Below, one piece after another: positions 44,501 to 57,072 of a stretch of 63,602 nucleotides of DNA. The position numbers and the translations under genes are program-made. How positions within the stretch are numbered: position 1 is the stretch's first letter; each line of letters starts with the position of its first letter. This DNA comes from an uncultured beta proteobacterium (GTDB taxonomy: Bacteria > Pseudomonadota > Gammaproteobacteria > Burkholderiales > Burkholderiaceae_C). The DNA lies in the NCBI GenBank assembly GCA_903930255.1, contig CAIYYA010000191.1, positions 1-63,602 of the forward strand, written 5' to 3'. The notes beneath the pieces were generated by a model. That model had not been told where the DNA came from. It searched no databases and was given only the letters and a program-made list of their open reading frames with translations.

Positions 44501-44893
44501 ATGATCACGACCAAAAAAACCTTTCAATTATTGGCCGGCCTGGCTCTGGCTTTGCCCCTCGCTGCTGCCGCTGCCAATCCGATTCTGGATGGCTACCAGG
44601 CTGAAATCAAAGGCACGTTCAGTGCAGCGGCTGGTGAAAAACTCTATAAAACAGTGGGTCCGACCCAACTCTCGTGCGCCTCCTGCCACACCGCCTCACC
44701 CAAGGGTGTCGGCAAGCACGAAAAGACCAACAAGCCCATCGACCCACTGGCACCCAGCGCCAACCCCAAACGCTTCACAGATGCTGCCCAAGTTGAAAAA
44801 TGGTTCAAACGCAACTGCAACGACGCCTTGGGACGTGCCTGCACCACCCAGGAAAAGGGCGATTTCATGACTTACGTTTTGTCCGTTAAATAA
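44501..44893 (+). CDS. shp: SHP-type monoheme cytochrome c (DUF1924)
   Basis: 130 residues. A signal peptide ends near AAAAANPILDGY. One heme site CASCH lies at 59-63. Asn105 in KRNCNDALGRAC corresponds to the Asn that is the labile sixth heme ligand in the R. sphaeroides SHP structure, next to a disulfide that would pair Cys106 and Cys114. SHP binds O2, NO and small anions when the Asn swings away. Its physiological role is not settled. AAGGAA precedes ATG 44501, and dhc copy 2 follows after 11 bp. Confidence 0.92.
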   Translation: MITTKKTFQLLAGLALALPLAAAAANPILDGYQAEIKGTFSAAAGEKLYKTVGPTQLSCASCHTASPKGVGKHEKTNKPIDPLAPSANPKRFTDAAQVEKWFKRNCNDALGRACTTQEKGDFMTYVLSVK

Positions 44894-44904
44894 GGTTGGC
44901 GCAG

Positions 44905-45384
44905 ATGAAATTCATTCAACACACCTTACTCGCCGTTTTGGCGGTGGCATCGTTAGGTGCCCAAGCCAAATACAACGGTGAAGACCGGGGCAAACCGGTC
45001 ATGCCCAATGAAGTCAACGCCAAGATGCAAAAAGAATGCTCGGGCTGCCACATGGCTTTCCCCCCCGGTCTGATGTCTGCCAACTCCTGGAAAAAGCTCA
45101 TGTCAGGTTTGGATAAGCACTTTGGCACCGATGCTTCGATATCGGCACAAGACACCCAAGAAATCACCAATTACTTGGTCAAGTACGAATCCAACCGCTG
45201 GACAGCCAGCACTGCACCGATTCGCATCACCGAGGCCAAATGGTTCAAGGACAAGCACAACGGCGAAATCAGCCCTGCCGTTTGGAAGCGCGAGTCGATC
45301 AAAAGCCCGTCTAACTGCGCTGCTTGTCACCAAGGCGCTGAAAAAGGCAATTTTGACGAGCACAGCATCAAGATTCCAAAATAA
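44905..45384 (+). CDS. Diheme cytochrome c (DHC), second copy
   Basis: 159 residues from ATG 44905 (TTG 44896 is rejected). A signal peptide (LLAVLAVASLGAQAKY) precedes two heme sites, CSGCH at 45-49 and CAACH at 138-142. It is similar to the first copy around both hemes (SWKKLMSGLDKHFGTDAS versus SWQKVMTTLDKHYGVDAS) and at the end (IKIPK). It is the likely direct partner of SHP. The b561-DHC fusion follows after 62 bp. Confidence 0.93.
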   Translation: MKFIQHTLLAVLAVASLGAQAKYNGEDRGKPVMPNEVNAKMQKECSGCHMAFPPGLMSANSWKKLMSGLDKHFGTDASISAQDTQEITNYLVKYESNRWTASTAPIRITEAKWFKDKHNGEISPAVWKRESIKSPSNCAACHQGAEKGNFDEHSIKIPK

Positions 45385-45446
45385 AAGTGCACCTCAGCAT
45401 TGCTGAATTTGCTGCAATTTCCACTCACCGCTGAAAGCCAGAGCCC

Positions 45447-46649
45447 ATGCAACGCACCCTGATCTGGGATCTTCCCACTCGCCTGTTCCACTGGACTCTG
45501 GCCTCCTGCTTTGCCACTGCCTGGCTCACCAGTGATGGCGATCGGTGGATCGCGGTGCATGTGTTTGCCGGCTACCTGATGCTGGGTTTGGTGGCTTTTC
45601 GCGTGCTATGGGGCTTTTGGGGCTCCCATTTTTCACGCTTTGCCACGTTCTGGTTTGGCCCGCGTGAAGCCATAGCCTATTTGAAAGAAGTGGTTGCTGG
45701 CCACGCCGCGCGCCACGTGGGGCATAACCCAACCGGTAGCGTGGCCATTTATATCTTGCTCGCGCTGACCGTGGTGGTTGGTTTTGCAGGCATTGTCACC
45801 ATGGGGGGTGACGAGCAACAAGGCCTGGCTGCGGGTTGGTTCAGTTTTTCGCAAATTGAAGTTTTGAAAAAACTCCATGAAGCTGGTGCCATTTTGATGC
45901 TGCTGGTGGTGGCTGGCCACATCACCGGCGTGGTGGTTGAGAGCGTGCAGCACAAAGAAAATTTGGCACGTTCGATGGTAACGGGCTACAAACAAGCCGA
46001 GCCGGGTACACCCATAGCCATGGCTCGCCGCGGTGTTGCCGGCGTGCTACTGCTGGGTATGTTAAGTTTTGCCGGCTGGTGGTTCTACTACGCCATTGAC
46101 CGACAAATTGACGGTCAAGGTTGGCACGTCAAACTTGAAAGCGGCACAGGAGAAGAGGCTCATGTGAAATTTGTTGGCAAACAACTCGCCGACAACAAAC
46201 CATGGCGCGACGAATGCGGTAGCTGTCACTCGGTGTTTTACCCAGCGCTGCTGCCAGCGCGCTCGTGGGAAAAAATGATGGCCGAGCAAGACAAGCATTT
46301 TGGCTCCGACTTGGGTCTTGATGCGCCCACCACTGCGGCTGTTTTGAAATTCATGGTGGACAACTCGGCCGACAAACATTTGATTGAAGCTGCATTCAAA
46401 ATTGACAAATCCGTTGCAAAAGAGGCAACCCCTCAACGCATCACCGAAACCCCCTATTGGGTCAATAAACACCGCGAAATTGCCGCCTCTGACTGGGCTA
46501 ATCCACTGGTCAAGAGCAAAAACAATTGTGCGGCCTGCCACACTGACGCAGATGACGGCACCTACGAAGATGGTGCCATGCAGATCCCCAAGGCGCCAAA
46601 AATGACCGTCTCAGCGCCTGCCTCAGCGCCTGCGCCTGCCAAACCTTAA
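45447..46649 (+). CDS. Cytochrome b561 fused to a diheme cytochrome c domain
   Basis: 400 residues. Residues 1-215 are a cytochrome b561/Ni-Fe-hydrogenase-type b domain with four or five membrane helices. Likely heme b ligands are His15 (LFHW), His38, His144 (KKLHEAG) and His158 (AGHITG). Residues about 235-380 form a third DHC domain with hemes at CGSCH (257-261) and CAACH (361-365) and the same W-x9-KHFGSD pattern. A Pro/Ala-rich tail ends the protein. It would pass electrons from the quinone pool through b hemes to its own c hemes and then to soluble DHC and SHP. In other bacteria the b561 and DHC are usually separate proteins. Confidence 0.92.
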   Translation: MQRTLIWDLPTRLFHWTLASCFATAWLTSDGDRWIAVHVFAGYLMLGLVAFRVLWGFWGSHFSRFATFWFGPREAIAYLKEVVAGHAARHVGHNPTGSVAIYILLALTVVVGFAGIVTMGGDEQQGLAAGWFSFSQIEVLKKLHEAGAILMLLVVAGHITGVVVESVQHKENLARSMVTGYKQAEPGTPIAMARRGVAGVLLLGMLSFAGWWFYYAIDRQIDGQGWHVKLESGTGEEAHVKFVGKQLADNKPWRDECGSCHSVFYPALLPARSWEKMMAEQDKHFGSDLGLDAPTTAAVLKFMVDNSADKHLIEAAFKIDKSVAKEATPQRITETPYWVNKHREIAASDWANPLVKSKNNCAACHTDADDGTYEDGAMQIPKAPKMTVSAPASAPAPAKP

Positions 46650-46707
46650 CCCAAAGAACCTGACTGCAAGCGTTCAAGGGCAGGCCGCTTGCTGCGACAA
46701 TTACGGC

Positions 46708-47823
46708 ATGAACTCACCTATCACTCCCTCCTCTTACGCCCCGCTACAAAATGACACTTTTCTGCGCGCTTGTCTGCGCCAGGCGACCGACTACACGCCC
46801 ATATGGATGATGCGTCAGGCCGGACGTTTTTTACCTGAGTACCGCGCCACCCGTGCCAAGGCCGGCAGTTTCATGGGCTTGGCCACTAACACCGACTTTG
46901 CCACCGAAGTCACCTTGCAGCCGCTCGATCGCTTCCCAATTGACGCGGCTATTTTGTTCAGTGATATTCTGACGGTGCCGGATGCAATGGGCCTTGGTTT
47001 GAGCTTTGCGTTGGGCGAAGGCCCCAAATTTGCATCCCCCGTGCGCGACGAAGCTGCTGTCACCCGGCTGCAAGTGCCCGACATGGACAAGCTGCGCTAT
47101 GTGTTTGATGCCGTCACCTCGATTCGCAAAGCACTGAATGGTCGTGTTCCGCTGATTGGTTTTTCGGGCAGCCCCTGGACGCTGGCTTGCTACATGGTCG
47201 AAGGTGCCGGTTCTGACGACTACCGCCTGGTCAAGACCATGCTCTACAGCCGCCCAGATCTGATGCACAAAATGCTGCAAATCAACGCAGATGCCGTGGC
47301 GTTGTACTTGAACACACAAATTGAAGCGGGCGCACAAGCGGTGATGATTTTTGACAGCTGGGGCGGCGTGCTCGCCGACGGTGCATTTCAAGAGTTCAGC
47401 CTGGCTTACACCCGCCGCGTACTCGCTCAATTGCACAAAAACTGGGACGGCGCGCGCATTCCAAGCATCGTCTTCACCAAAGGCGGAGGTTTGTGGCTCG
47501 ACGAAATGGAGCAACTTGACTGCAACGCGCTAGGACTAGACTGGACCGTTAACCTGACCAAGGCGCGTGCCACTGCCGGTGGTAGCAAAGCCCTGCAGGG
47601 CAACCTTGATCCGAACGTGTTGTTTGCCCAACCCGCGCAAATCGAGGCAGAAGTCATCAAGGTGTTGAATGCCTTTGGCTCACCACACAGTGGCACCGGC
47701 GAGGGCCCGACACACATCTTTAACCTGGGTCATGGCATCAGCCAGCACACGCAACCCGAGCACGTTGCCGCCTTGGTGCAGGCTGTGCACCACCATTCAC
47801 GGCAAATGCGCGGCGCGTGCTAA
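46708..47823 (+). CDS. hemE: Uroporphyrinogen decarboxylase
   Basis: 371 residues. The signature [20 protein letters not shown] is at residues 31-50, and the second ([20 protein letters not shown]) is near 153. The C-terminus has [20 protein letters not shown]. The cytoplasmic enzyme removes four acetate carboxyls from uroporphyrinogen III to give coproporphyrinogen III in heme synthesis. It lies directly after the heme-protein operon, though a link is not required because hemE-priA is common in Burkholderiales. Confidence 0.97.
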   Translation: MNSPITPSSYAPLQNDTFLRACLRQATDYTPIWMMRQAGRFLPEYRATRAKAGSFMGLATNTDFATEVTLQPLDRFPIDAAILFSDILTVPDAMGLGLSFALGEGPKFASPVRDEAAVTRLQVPDMDKLRYVFDAVTSIRKALNGRVPLIGFSGSPWTLACYMVEGAGSDDYRLVKTMLYSRPDLMHKMLQINADAVALYLNTQIEAGAQAVMIFDSWGGVLADGAFQEFSLAYTRRVLAQLHKNWDGARIPSIVFTKGGGLWLDEMEQLDCNALGLDWTVNLTKARATAGGSKALQGNLDPNVLFAQPAQIEAEVIKVLNAFGSPHSGTGEGPTHIFNLGHGISQHTQPEHVAALVQAVHHHSRQMRGAC

Positions 47824-48168
47824 AAACCAGCTTGCGTAACACCTTTTCAGCCTATTTAACTGCCTTGACGTGAAAAATAGGGGTAACTTATTCACAAAAT
47901 CTTTGACGTAGCGCAATATTTTGTTGAACAGCAAAAAACTTCGCTAGCAAAGCCATAGCTAACGTAAGTCATTGATTTATATTGTTTTTAAAATTTGCCT
48001 TATTTATAGGCAACCTAACGAAAGCCTTGATTAATAAGGCTTCGCAGGGTTTCAGAGTGACATATCAACAGAGTTATCCACAGAAAAACTGAATGACTCG
48101 TAAAACCCTAAAAAATCAATGACTTAAAGCGTTTTTCGCAAGTTCACTTGAACAAAACACCCTAAACG
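47824..48168. promoter_or_regulatory. A+T-rich hemE-priA intergenic region with two DnaA boxes
   Basis: 345 bp without a gene. It contains TTATTCACA (47888-47896) and TTATCCACA (48074-48082), both fitting the DnaA box TTATNCACA, in the same orientation. Between them is an A+T-rich stretch (about 47970-48010) and a hairpin AAGCCTT-N7-AAGGCTT (48022-48042) without a T-run. It must hold the priA promoter. DnaA may regulate priA or hemE here. It could also be a minor initiator-binding locus, which is speculative. Confidence 0.5.
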
Positions 48169-50298
48169 ATGCCCAGTTTGCCCACTTTGATATCCGTCGT
48201 GCTGCACACGCCGATGCATAGCCAAATGGCGCCAGCACTGCACTATTTAAGCAACCGTGCACTGGCAGCCGGAACCCTAGTGCGGGTGCCGCTGGGCAGT
48301 CGTGAAGTGCTGGGTGTGGTGTGGGACACTGCGCCTGAAACAGCCTATGAGTCCTTGCCGGACCCACAAAAGCTGCGCTCCATCACCACGGCTCTGGATC
48401 AGCTACCGCCGTTGAGTTCGGCCTGGCGCGCGCTGATTCGGTTCACCGCCAACTACTACCAGCGATCAGTGGGCGAGGTTGCACTGGCAGCACTGCCGCT
48501 GCAGCTGCGCGACCTGAGTGAAATGCAACTCGCCAAAAAAATTATAAAACTCGACAAAAACACAGCATCGCCCTCACCTGTTGAGGCCAAACATGCTATG
48601 CATAGCGTAGCGCTGAGTGCAGAGCAGATAAGCGTTAGCGCTGAATTTAACGCTAACGCAGGGCCATTTTTGTTATTTGGTGCCACGGGCAGCGGCAAAA
48701 CTGAAGTATTCATGCGCTGCACCGCTGATCTGCTGCAACACACACCGCAAGCACAGGTGATGGTGATGGTGCCCGAGATCAACCTGACACCCCAACTAGA
48801 GGCTCGCTTCAAAGAACGCTTTTGCGCACGCTACGGCGCCCAAGCGGTGGTTTCGCTGCACAGTGGCATGAGTCCGGCGCAACGCCTCAACAGCTGGCTC
48901 TCAGCGCACAGTGGCACTGCGCGCATTGTGTTGGGCACACGCATGGCGGTGTTTGCGTCGATGCCGCACCTGCAACTGATCATCGTCGATGAAGAACACG
49001 ACCCCAGCTACAAAAGCCACGAGGGCGCACGCTACTCGGCGCGCGATCTGGCGATTTATCGGGGTCGCCTTGAAGGCGCCAAAGTGTTGCTCGGCTCAGC
49101 CACACCCTCGCTCGAGAGCTGGCAGCACAGCCGCCCAGCCAGTGAAGGCGGGCGCTACCAGCGCTTGTGCATGCCCAGTCGGGTTGGCGCCAATGCCGTT
49201 TTACCCAACGTCCGTCGGGTCGACATGAACCACCAGGCCAAGTCCTGCATCATTTCTGCACCGCTGCTCGATGCCATCAAAACACGCATTGCACGAGGCG
49301 AACAAAGCTTGATTTTTTTGAATCGGCGTGGCTATGCACCGGTGTTGCAGTGCACCGACTGCGATTGGAAAAGCGAATGCCCCAACTGCAGCGCCTACCG
49401 GGTTTTCCACAAAATAGACCGCAGCTTGCGCTGCCACCACTGCGGTTTTAATGAGCGCGTGCCTCGCACCTGCCCAGCCTGCGGCAACCACGACATTGCA
49501 CCGATTGGACGCGGCACCGAGCGCCTCGAAGAACATTTAACCGAACTGCTGGTTAACTTCAAACGCCCAGATGAACAGGCAGTGCGCATTGCCCGCATCG
49601 ATGCCGACAGCACCCGACTCAAGGGATCACTGGAGTCACAACTGGCCCAAGTTCACGCCGGTGATATCGATGTACTGGTGGGCACGCAAATGATTGCCAA
49701 AGGTCACGATTTCAGGCGCATCACGCTGGTAGCGGCCATCAACCCCGACGGCGCGTTGTTTTCCAGCGACTTTCGTGCGCCAGAGCGCTTGTTTTGCCTG
49801 CTCATGCAAGCCGCAGGTCGAGCCGGGCGCGATGCCAGCATCACCAGTTCAAGTGAAATGTGGGTACAAACCATGCATCCAACCCACCCGCTGTATGAAG
49901 CGCTCAAACGCCACGATTACCCAGCGTTTGCCGCCTCGCAACTTCAAGAACGCCAGCAAGCCGGCATGCCACCGTTCAGTTTTCAGGCCTTGGTGCGCGC
50001 CGACGCACGCAGCCAGGAGTTGGCTCAGGCATTTTTGAGCGCAGCCAGCGCTGCCGCCGTGCACATGCCCGATGCCCCCGAATTGCTGGCGCACATCAGT
50101 TTGTTTCCACCTGTGCCACTGACGATCGCCCGGGTCGCCAATGTCGAGCGCGCCCAAATGCTCATCGAAAGCCCATCCCGCGCAGCCTTGCAGCGTTTCC
50201 TGACTGCCTGGCAGAGCGTGCTGCACGCCACGCGCAGCCAACCAGAAGGCAAAGGCGTGATGCGCTGGGCCGTGGATGTCGATCCGCTGCTGATTTGA
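48169..50298 (+). CDS. priA: Primosomal replication restart helicase PriA
   Basis: 709 residues. The 3' DNA-binding domain is N-terminal, the helicase core has Walker A FGATGSGKTEVF (near 170) and DEEHDPSYKSHEGARY, and eight zinc-binding Cys follow (CTDCDW, CPNCSAY, CHHCGF, CPACG). Helicase motifs V/VI include GTQMIAKGHDF and QAAGRAGR. PriA reloads the replisome at stalled forks. A segment before Walker A (about 125-165) is longer and poorly conserved and contains repeat-like DNA at 48590-48660. Confidence 0.97.
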   Translation: MPSLPTLISVVLHTPMHSQMAPALHYLSNRALAAGTLVRVPLGSREVLGVVWDTAPETAYESLPDPQKLRSITTALDQLPPLSSAWRALIRFTANYYQRSVGEVALAALPLQLRDLSEMQLAKKIIKLDKNTASPSPVEAKHAMHSVALSAEQISVSAEFNANAGPFLLFGATGSGKTEVFMRCTADLLQHTPQAQVMVMVPEINLTPQLEARFKERFCARYGAQAVVSLHSGMSPAQRLNSWLSAHSGTARIVLGTRMAVFASMPHLQLIIVDEEHDPSYKSHEGARYSARDLAIYRGRLEGAKVLLGSATPSLESWQHSRPASEGGRYQRLCMPSRVGANAVLPNVRRVDMNHQAKSCIISAPLLDAIKTRIARGEQSLIFLNRRGYAPVLQCTDCDWKSECPNCSAYRVFHKIDRSLRCHHCGFNERVPRTCPACGNHDIAPIGRGTERLEEHLTELLVNFKRPDEQAVRIARIDADSTRLKGSLESQLAQVHAGDIDVLVGTQMIAKGHDFRRITLVAAINPDGALFSSDFRAPERLFCLLMQAAGRAGRDASITSSSEMWVQTMHPTHPLYEALKRHDYPAFAASQLQERQQAGMPPFSFQALVRADARSQELAQAFLSAASAAAVHMPDAPELLAHISLFPPVPLTIARVANVERAQMLIESPSRAALQRFLTAWQSVLHATRSQPEGKGVMRWAVDVDPLLI

Positions 50299-50338
50299 CC
50301 CTAAGCAGAACCATTCGACCCAGCTCAAGGCGATCGGT

Positions 50339-50842
50339 TCAGGCGTTGTCTGGGCGCCTCAAGAGTGGCAGCTGGGTGGTGTTTTTGACTTCTTCCATCA
50401 CCGCATAGGTGCGGGTTTCGCGCACACCGGGCAATTGCCAAAGCACGGTTCCGGCAAAGCTGCGGTAAGCGGCCATGTCAGTCAACCGGGTTTTCAGCAG
50501 ATAGTCAAAACCACCGGCCACCATATGGCATTCCATGATCTCGGGGCGCACCTGCACAGCGGCCTTGAAAGCGTCAAAAACATGCGGCGTGGTTTTGTCA
50601 AGCAACACTTCAACAAACACCATCAAACCAGCTCCGAGTTTGGCCGGATTCAAACGCGCCTCATAGCCTTCAATCACCCCATCTTTGCTAAGGCGTTGCA
50701 CCCGCGCCAGCACAGCGGTGGGTGACAGCGCCACGCTTTCAGCAAGCTTCAGATTGCTGATGCGACCATCGCGTTGCAGCTGGTCAAGTATTTTCAGGTC
50801 AATGCGATCCAAATGGAGTTCTGGCATGGCGTGGTGCGGCAC
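50339..50842 (-). CDS. Lrp/AsnC-family transcriptional regulator
   Basis: 167 residues from ATG 50842; ATG 50827 (MPELHLDRIDLKILDQLQRD) is equally likely and matches the family better. An N-terminal winged helix-turn-helix (ISNLKLAESVALSPTAVLAR) is followed by a RAM domain (MVAGGFDYLLKTRLTDMAAY). In many proteobacteria such a regulator is divergent from putA and controls proline use. Here putA is 6.2 kb away with a signalling block between. It starts 10 bp after the response-regulator stop on the same strand. Confidence 0.9.
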   Translation of the reverse strand: MPHHAMPELHLDRIDLKILDQLQRDGRISNLKLAESVALSPTAVLARVQRLSKDGVIEGYEARLNPAKLGAGLMVFVEVLLDKTTPHVFDAFKAAVQVRPEIMECHMVAGGFDYLLKTRLTDMAAYRSFAGTVLWQLPGVRETRTYAVMEEVKNTTQLPLLRRPDNA

Positions 50843-50851
50843 GTTAACCGG

Positions 50852-51277
50852 CTACGCGTCGATGCCGAGGGCGTTTGCCAGGGCACTCAAGCGCATCGGC
50901 TTTTGAAAAGCGCCGACAACTTTGACCCCCGAGCCCAGCCCGATGTCCTGCGCCAAAGCCAAGGTTTCGAGGTTAACCCCGCTGATCAGAATGACACTGC
51001 CCTGAAACTGGATGTGACCCAGCTCAGCGACAAACTCAATGCCATCCATATCGGGCATATAGATGTCGCAAATCAAAAAATTTGGCGCTGTGTCGAGGTA
51101 TGCCAATGCCTGCAAAGCTTCACGACCATTGCACGCGAGGTGCACCTGGCACACCCCTAATTGCCCCAACATATCGCAGAGCAATTGCTGGCTGAATACA
51201 TCGTCATCAATAACCATCACGCGGGTGCTCAACAGCGGTCTGGTCGTGTTCGTTGTCGTTGTTGTATCCATAGCCAT
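50852..51277 (-). CDS. Stand-alone response regulator (REC only)
   Basis: 141 residues. After a Thr-rich start (MAMDTTTTTNTTRP) the receiver domain runs from MVIDDDVFSQQLLCDMLGQL through the phosphoacceptor Asp in FLICDIYMPDMDG to VILISG and the Lys of GAFQKPM. No output domain is present. It lies downstream of the HDOD and hybrid-kinase genes on the same strand and is the probable phosphoacceptor of that kinase (inference). Confidence 0.9.
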   Translation of the reverse strand: MAMDTTTTTNTTRPLLSTRVMVIDDDVFSQQLLCDMLGQLGVCQVHLACNGREALQALAYLDTAPNFLICDIYMPDMDGIEFVAELGHIQFQGSVILISGVNLETLALAQDIGLGSGVKVVGAFQKPMRLSALANALGIDA

Positions 51278-51304
51278 CTCATCCTCATTACTTGTCCAGC
51301 ATTG

Positions 51305-52210
51305 TCAGTCAGTTAACCGGTCGATTGTGCTGCACAACTCATCCCAGGGCGGAAAGTTTCTGCCCGCCTGCGTGTGTAAAACACCCACCTGCTGCGCCAG
51401 CAGCTCAGGCCAACTAGCCTCGATTTGCGCGTCGTCTGGGGCAGCATCCGTGACCCAGGCTTGCCAGGCAGCGAGCGTGATCAAAGCCGCCAAGGGTTGC
51501 GCAGCAGGCTCCACACTCACCGAAGCCCCGGCGATAACCTGAGAAAACAGCGCTGGAAACTGCCAACGCTGGAGCAATTCAGCGCCGACCTGTGCCGTCG
51601 AAAACCCCAACACCTGTTGTTCCAAGAGTTGGCGGCGCGGGTCATTGGCGCTCATTTTCAGGTCGAGTTCCAGCATGGCATCAGGCAAACGGATGCGCAT
51701 GAGCAATTGCCCAATTGCATGCAACAAGCCCAGCAAATAGGCTAACTCAGGGTTGACATCGAGCCGCGCAGCCCAATGGCGCGCAGCCATCGCCGTGTGT
51801 ACACTGTGCTGCCAAAAGGGTTTCAGTAAATGCCCCGGCACGTTGACAAACCGGGTCATCAGCCCGATGCGGATCACCAGCGCACGCACATTTACAAAGC
51901 CCAGTTGCTGAAGCGCTTGATGCACCGAACCCACTGGACTCGAACGCTGGAAATAGGCCGAATTGGCCAAGCGCAAAAGTTCCGCACTGAGCACCGGATC
52001 ACTGCCAATAAGCGGCACCAGATCGTCGCTATGTGCTGCCTCAGACGCCAAACTCGCCACCAATTGCTGCACCACTCGCGGCATGGCCGGCAGCATCTGC
52101 GGTTGCTGAAAAAGTGCTTCTAATTTCAACCTGGATTCCTCAGTTGGACGTGCTCGAGTGCCAATTGGGTGAACTCCATAAAAGTCACAATTTTCAATCA
52201 TTTGAATCAC
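51305..52210 (-). CDS. HDOD-domain signalling protein
   Basis: Up to 301 residues from GTG 52210; ATG 52201 is an alternative and similarity begins near LKLEALFQQPQMLPAMPRVV. The HDOD core is clear (LVPLIGSDPVLSAELLRLAN, SVHQALQQLGFVNVRALVIR, LGLLHAIGQLLMRIRLP). The HD metal site is degenerate, as is usual for HDOD. The N-terminus may be shorter than the open frame. It lies 27 bp upstream of the response regulator, forming a unit with it. Confidence 0.85.
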   Translation of the reverse strand: MIQMIENCDFYGVHPIGTRARPTEESRLKLEALFQQPQMLPAMPRVVQQLVASLASEAAHSDDLVPLIGSDPVLSAELLRLANSAYFQRSSPVGSVHQALQQLGFVNVRALVIRIGLMTRFVNVPGHLLKPFWQHSVHTAMAARHWAARLDVNPELAYLLGLLHAIGQLLMRIRLPDAMLELDLKMSANDPRRQLLEQQVLGFSTAQVGAELLQRWQFPALFSQVIAGASVSVEPAAQPLAALITLAAWQAWVTDAAPDDAQIEASWPELLAQQVGVLHTQAGRNFPPWDELCSTIDRLTD

Positions 52211-52284
52211 TTATTGACGTTATCAAGTGGTCAATTGAGGAATCCAAGTTCATACTGAAGGCGTCCCTTCAACGGCCACACCGT

Positions 52285-52330
52285 TCGTCTCGAGCCTGTC
52301 TAAACACCCTTTGACAAGCTCAGCGTCATT
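52285..52330. repeat. Degenerate REP-like element
   Basis: CCGTTCGTCTCGAGCCTGTC, then CTTTGACAAGCTCAGCG, follows the same plan as the element at 38085-38162 (CCGTTCG...GAGCCTGTC...GACAAGCTCA). It lies in the 149-bp gap between the hybrid kinase and the HDOD gene, in which nothing else stands out. Confidence 0.45.
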
Positions 52331-52359
52331 GTTCGCAGTGATCGCCATGACAGTGACGA

Positions 52360-56280
<3,921 letters not shown>

Positions 56281-56355
56281 TGGCAAAACTGATGCGGTGT
56301 TTGGCTACGCAAAAGTGATGGAGCCGATTGTCGTTGAACTCGAAGGGCTAAAACA

Positions 56356-56568
56356 TCAGCTGCGCGACAAAACCAAGGTGGCAGCCAATCCACCCTGTGC
56401 TCTGTTGGACAGCAAAAGTTCACCGTTGTGCATCAAGGCGATGTCTTTGACAATCGACAAACCCAACCCAACGCCATCACCCGGTTGACTGCGTGCACGA
56501 TCCAAACGGTAGAAGGGCTCGGTCACTTTTGCCAGTTTGTCCGAGGCAATGCCAGGCCCTTGATCTTC
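56356..56568 (-). pseudogene. 3' remnant of a sensor histidine kinase gene
   Basis: On the minus strand the frame reads EDQGPGIASDKLAKVTEPFY, RLDRARSQPGDGVGLGLSIV, KDIALMHNGELLLSNRAQGG, LAATLVLSRS and stops at 56356-56358. This is the G1/F/G2 end of a HATPase domain of the EnvZ/QseC type. Nothing upstream of the first motif survives: at about 56568 the similarity stops and unrelated sequence follows. The rest of the gene has been lost. Confidence 0.8.
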
Positions 56569-56648
56569 TCATGCGCTGCAACAGTGCGTTGATGTCAATG
56601 GCGCGCACCACTTCATGGCTCAGCAAGGCACGCAGCGTGGCGCAATCA

Positions 56649-56921
56649 GGTTATGGCCGCCCCAACCCGGCGCGCGACTACCTGTATTTAAAAGCCAGTG
56701 TGAGCGAACCTTTCAACTGGGTCTATGGCGCAGCGTCCGTCACTGCCATCATCAACCTGAATGACCATAGCTACCAAATCACACCTGAAATCAGTTACGC
56801 CGGGTTTTCAAACTGGGAACTGCGCGGGCGGCTGATGATGCTGACAGGTCAAGTGCGCACTGAGTTCAATGAAAAAGCCGCTAGCGCCCGACTCGAGCTC
56901 ACGGGGCGTTACTTTTTTTAA
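56649..56921 (+). pseudogene. 3' remnant of an outer-membrane beta-barrel protein gene
   Basis: The last 90 codons of an open frame that begins further left encode alternating hydrophobic strands (YLYLKASVSEPFNWVYGAAS, YQITPEISYAGFSNWELRGR) and end in LELTGRYFF. A terminal Phe is a beta-barrel assembly signal. The upstream part of the frame is opposite-strand sequence with no strand character, so the 5' end is lost. It lies head to head with the kinase remnant. The protein family is not identified. Confidence 0.6.
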
Positions 56922-56992
56922 AATCAGTCAAGCCAACCACGGCAAACCATTGGCTGCATTCGCTCACGGGACTCTGATAGTGAATTATTATG

Positions 56993-57018
56993 TATTTATC
57001 TGATATTTCAGATAAATA
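56993..57018 (+). promoter_or_regulatory. Perfect A+T-rich palindrome upstream of putA
   Basis: TATTTATCTGA (56993-57003), TATT, TCAGATAAATA (57008-57018) has perfect 11-bp arms, ending 54 bp before the putA ATG. Lrp/AsnC regulators bind A+T-rich palindromes, and one such gene lies at 50339-50842. There is no T-run, so it is unlikely to be a terminator. Confidence 0.65.
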
Positions 57019-57072
57019 TTAATCCAAGTTTCTGTAAACATAGCGTATTCACATCGTTTTTGGAATCATCAG

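Noticed and set aside
46831-47514. 227-residue minus-strand open frame opposite hemE
   Set aside because: Antisense shadow; hemE is unmistakable and the opposite frame has no family features.
47824-48168. Chromosomal replication origin
   Set aside because: Only two DnaA boxes, no dnaA, rpmH or gidA nearby, and the family's origin is usually at dnaA. Kept only as a DnaA-binding region.
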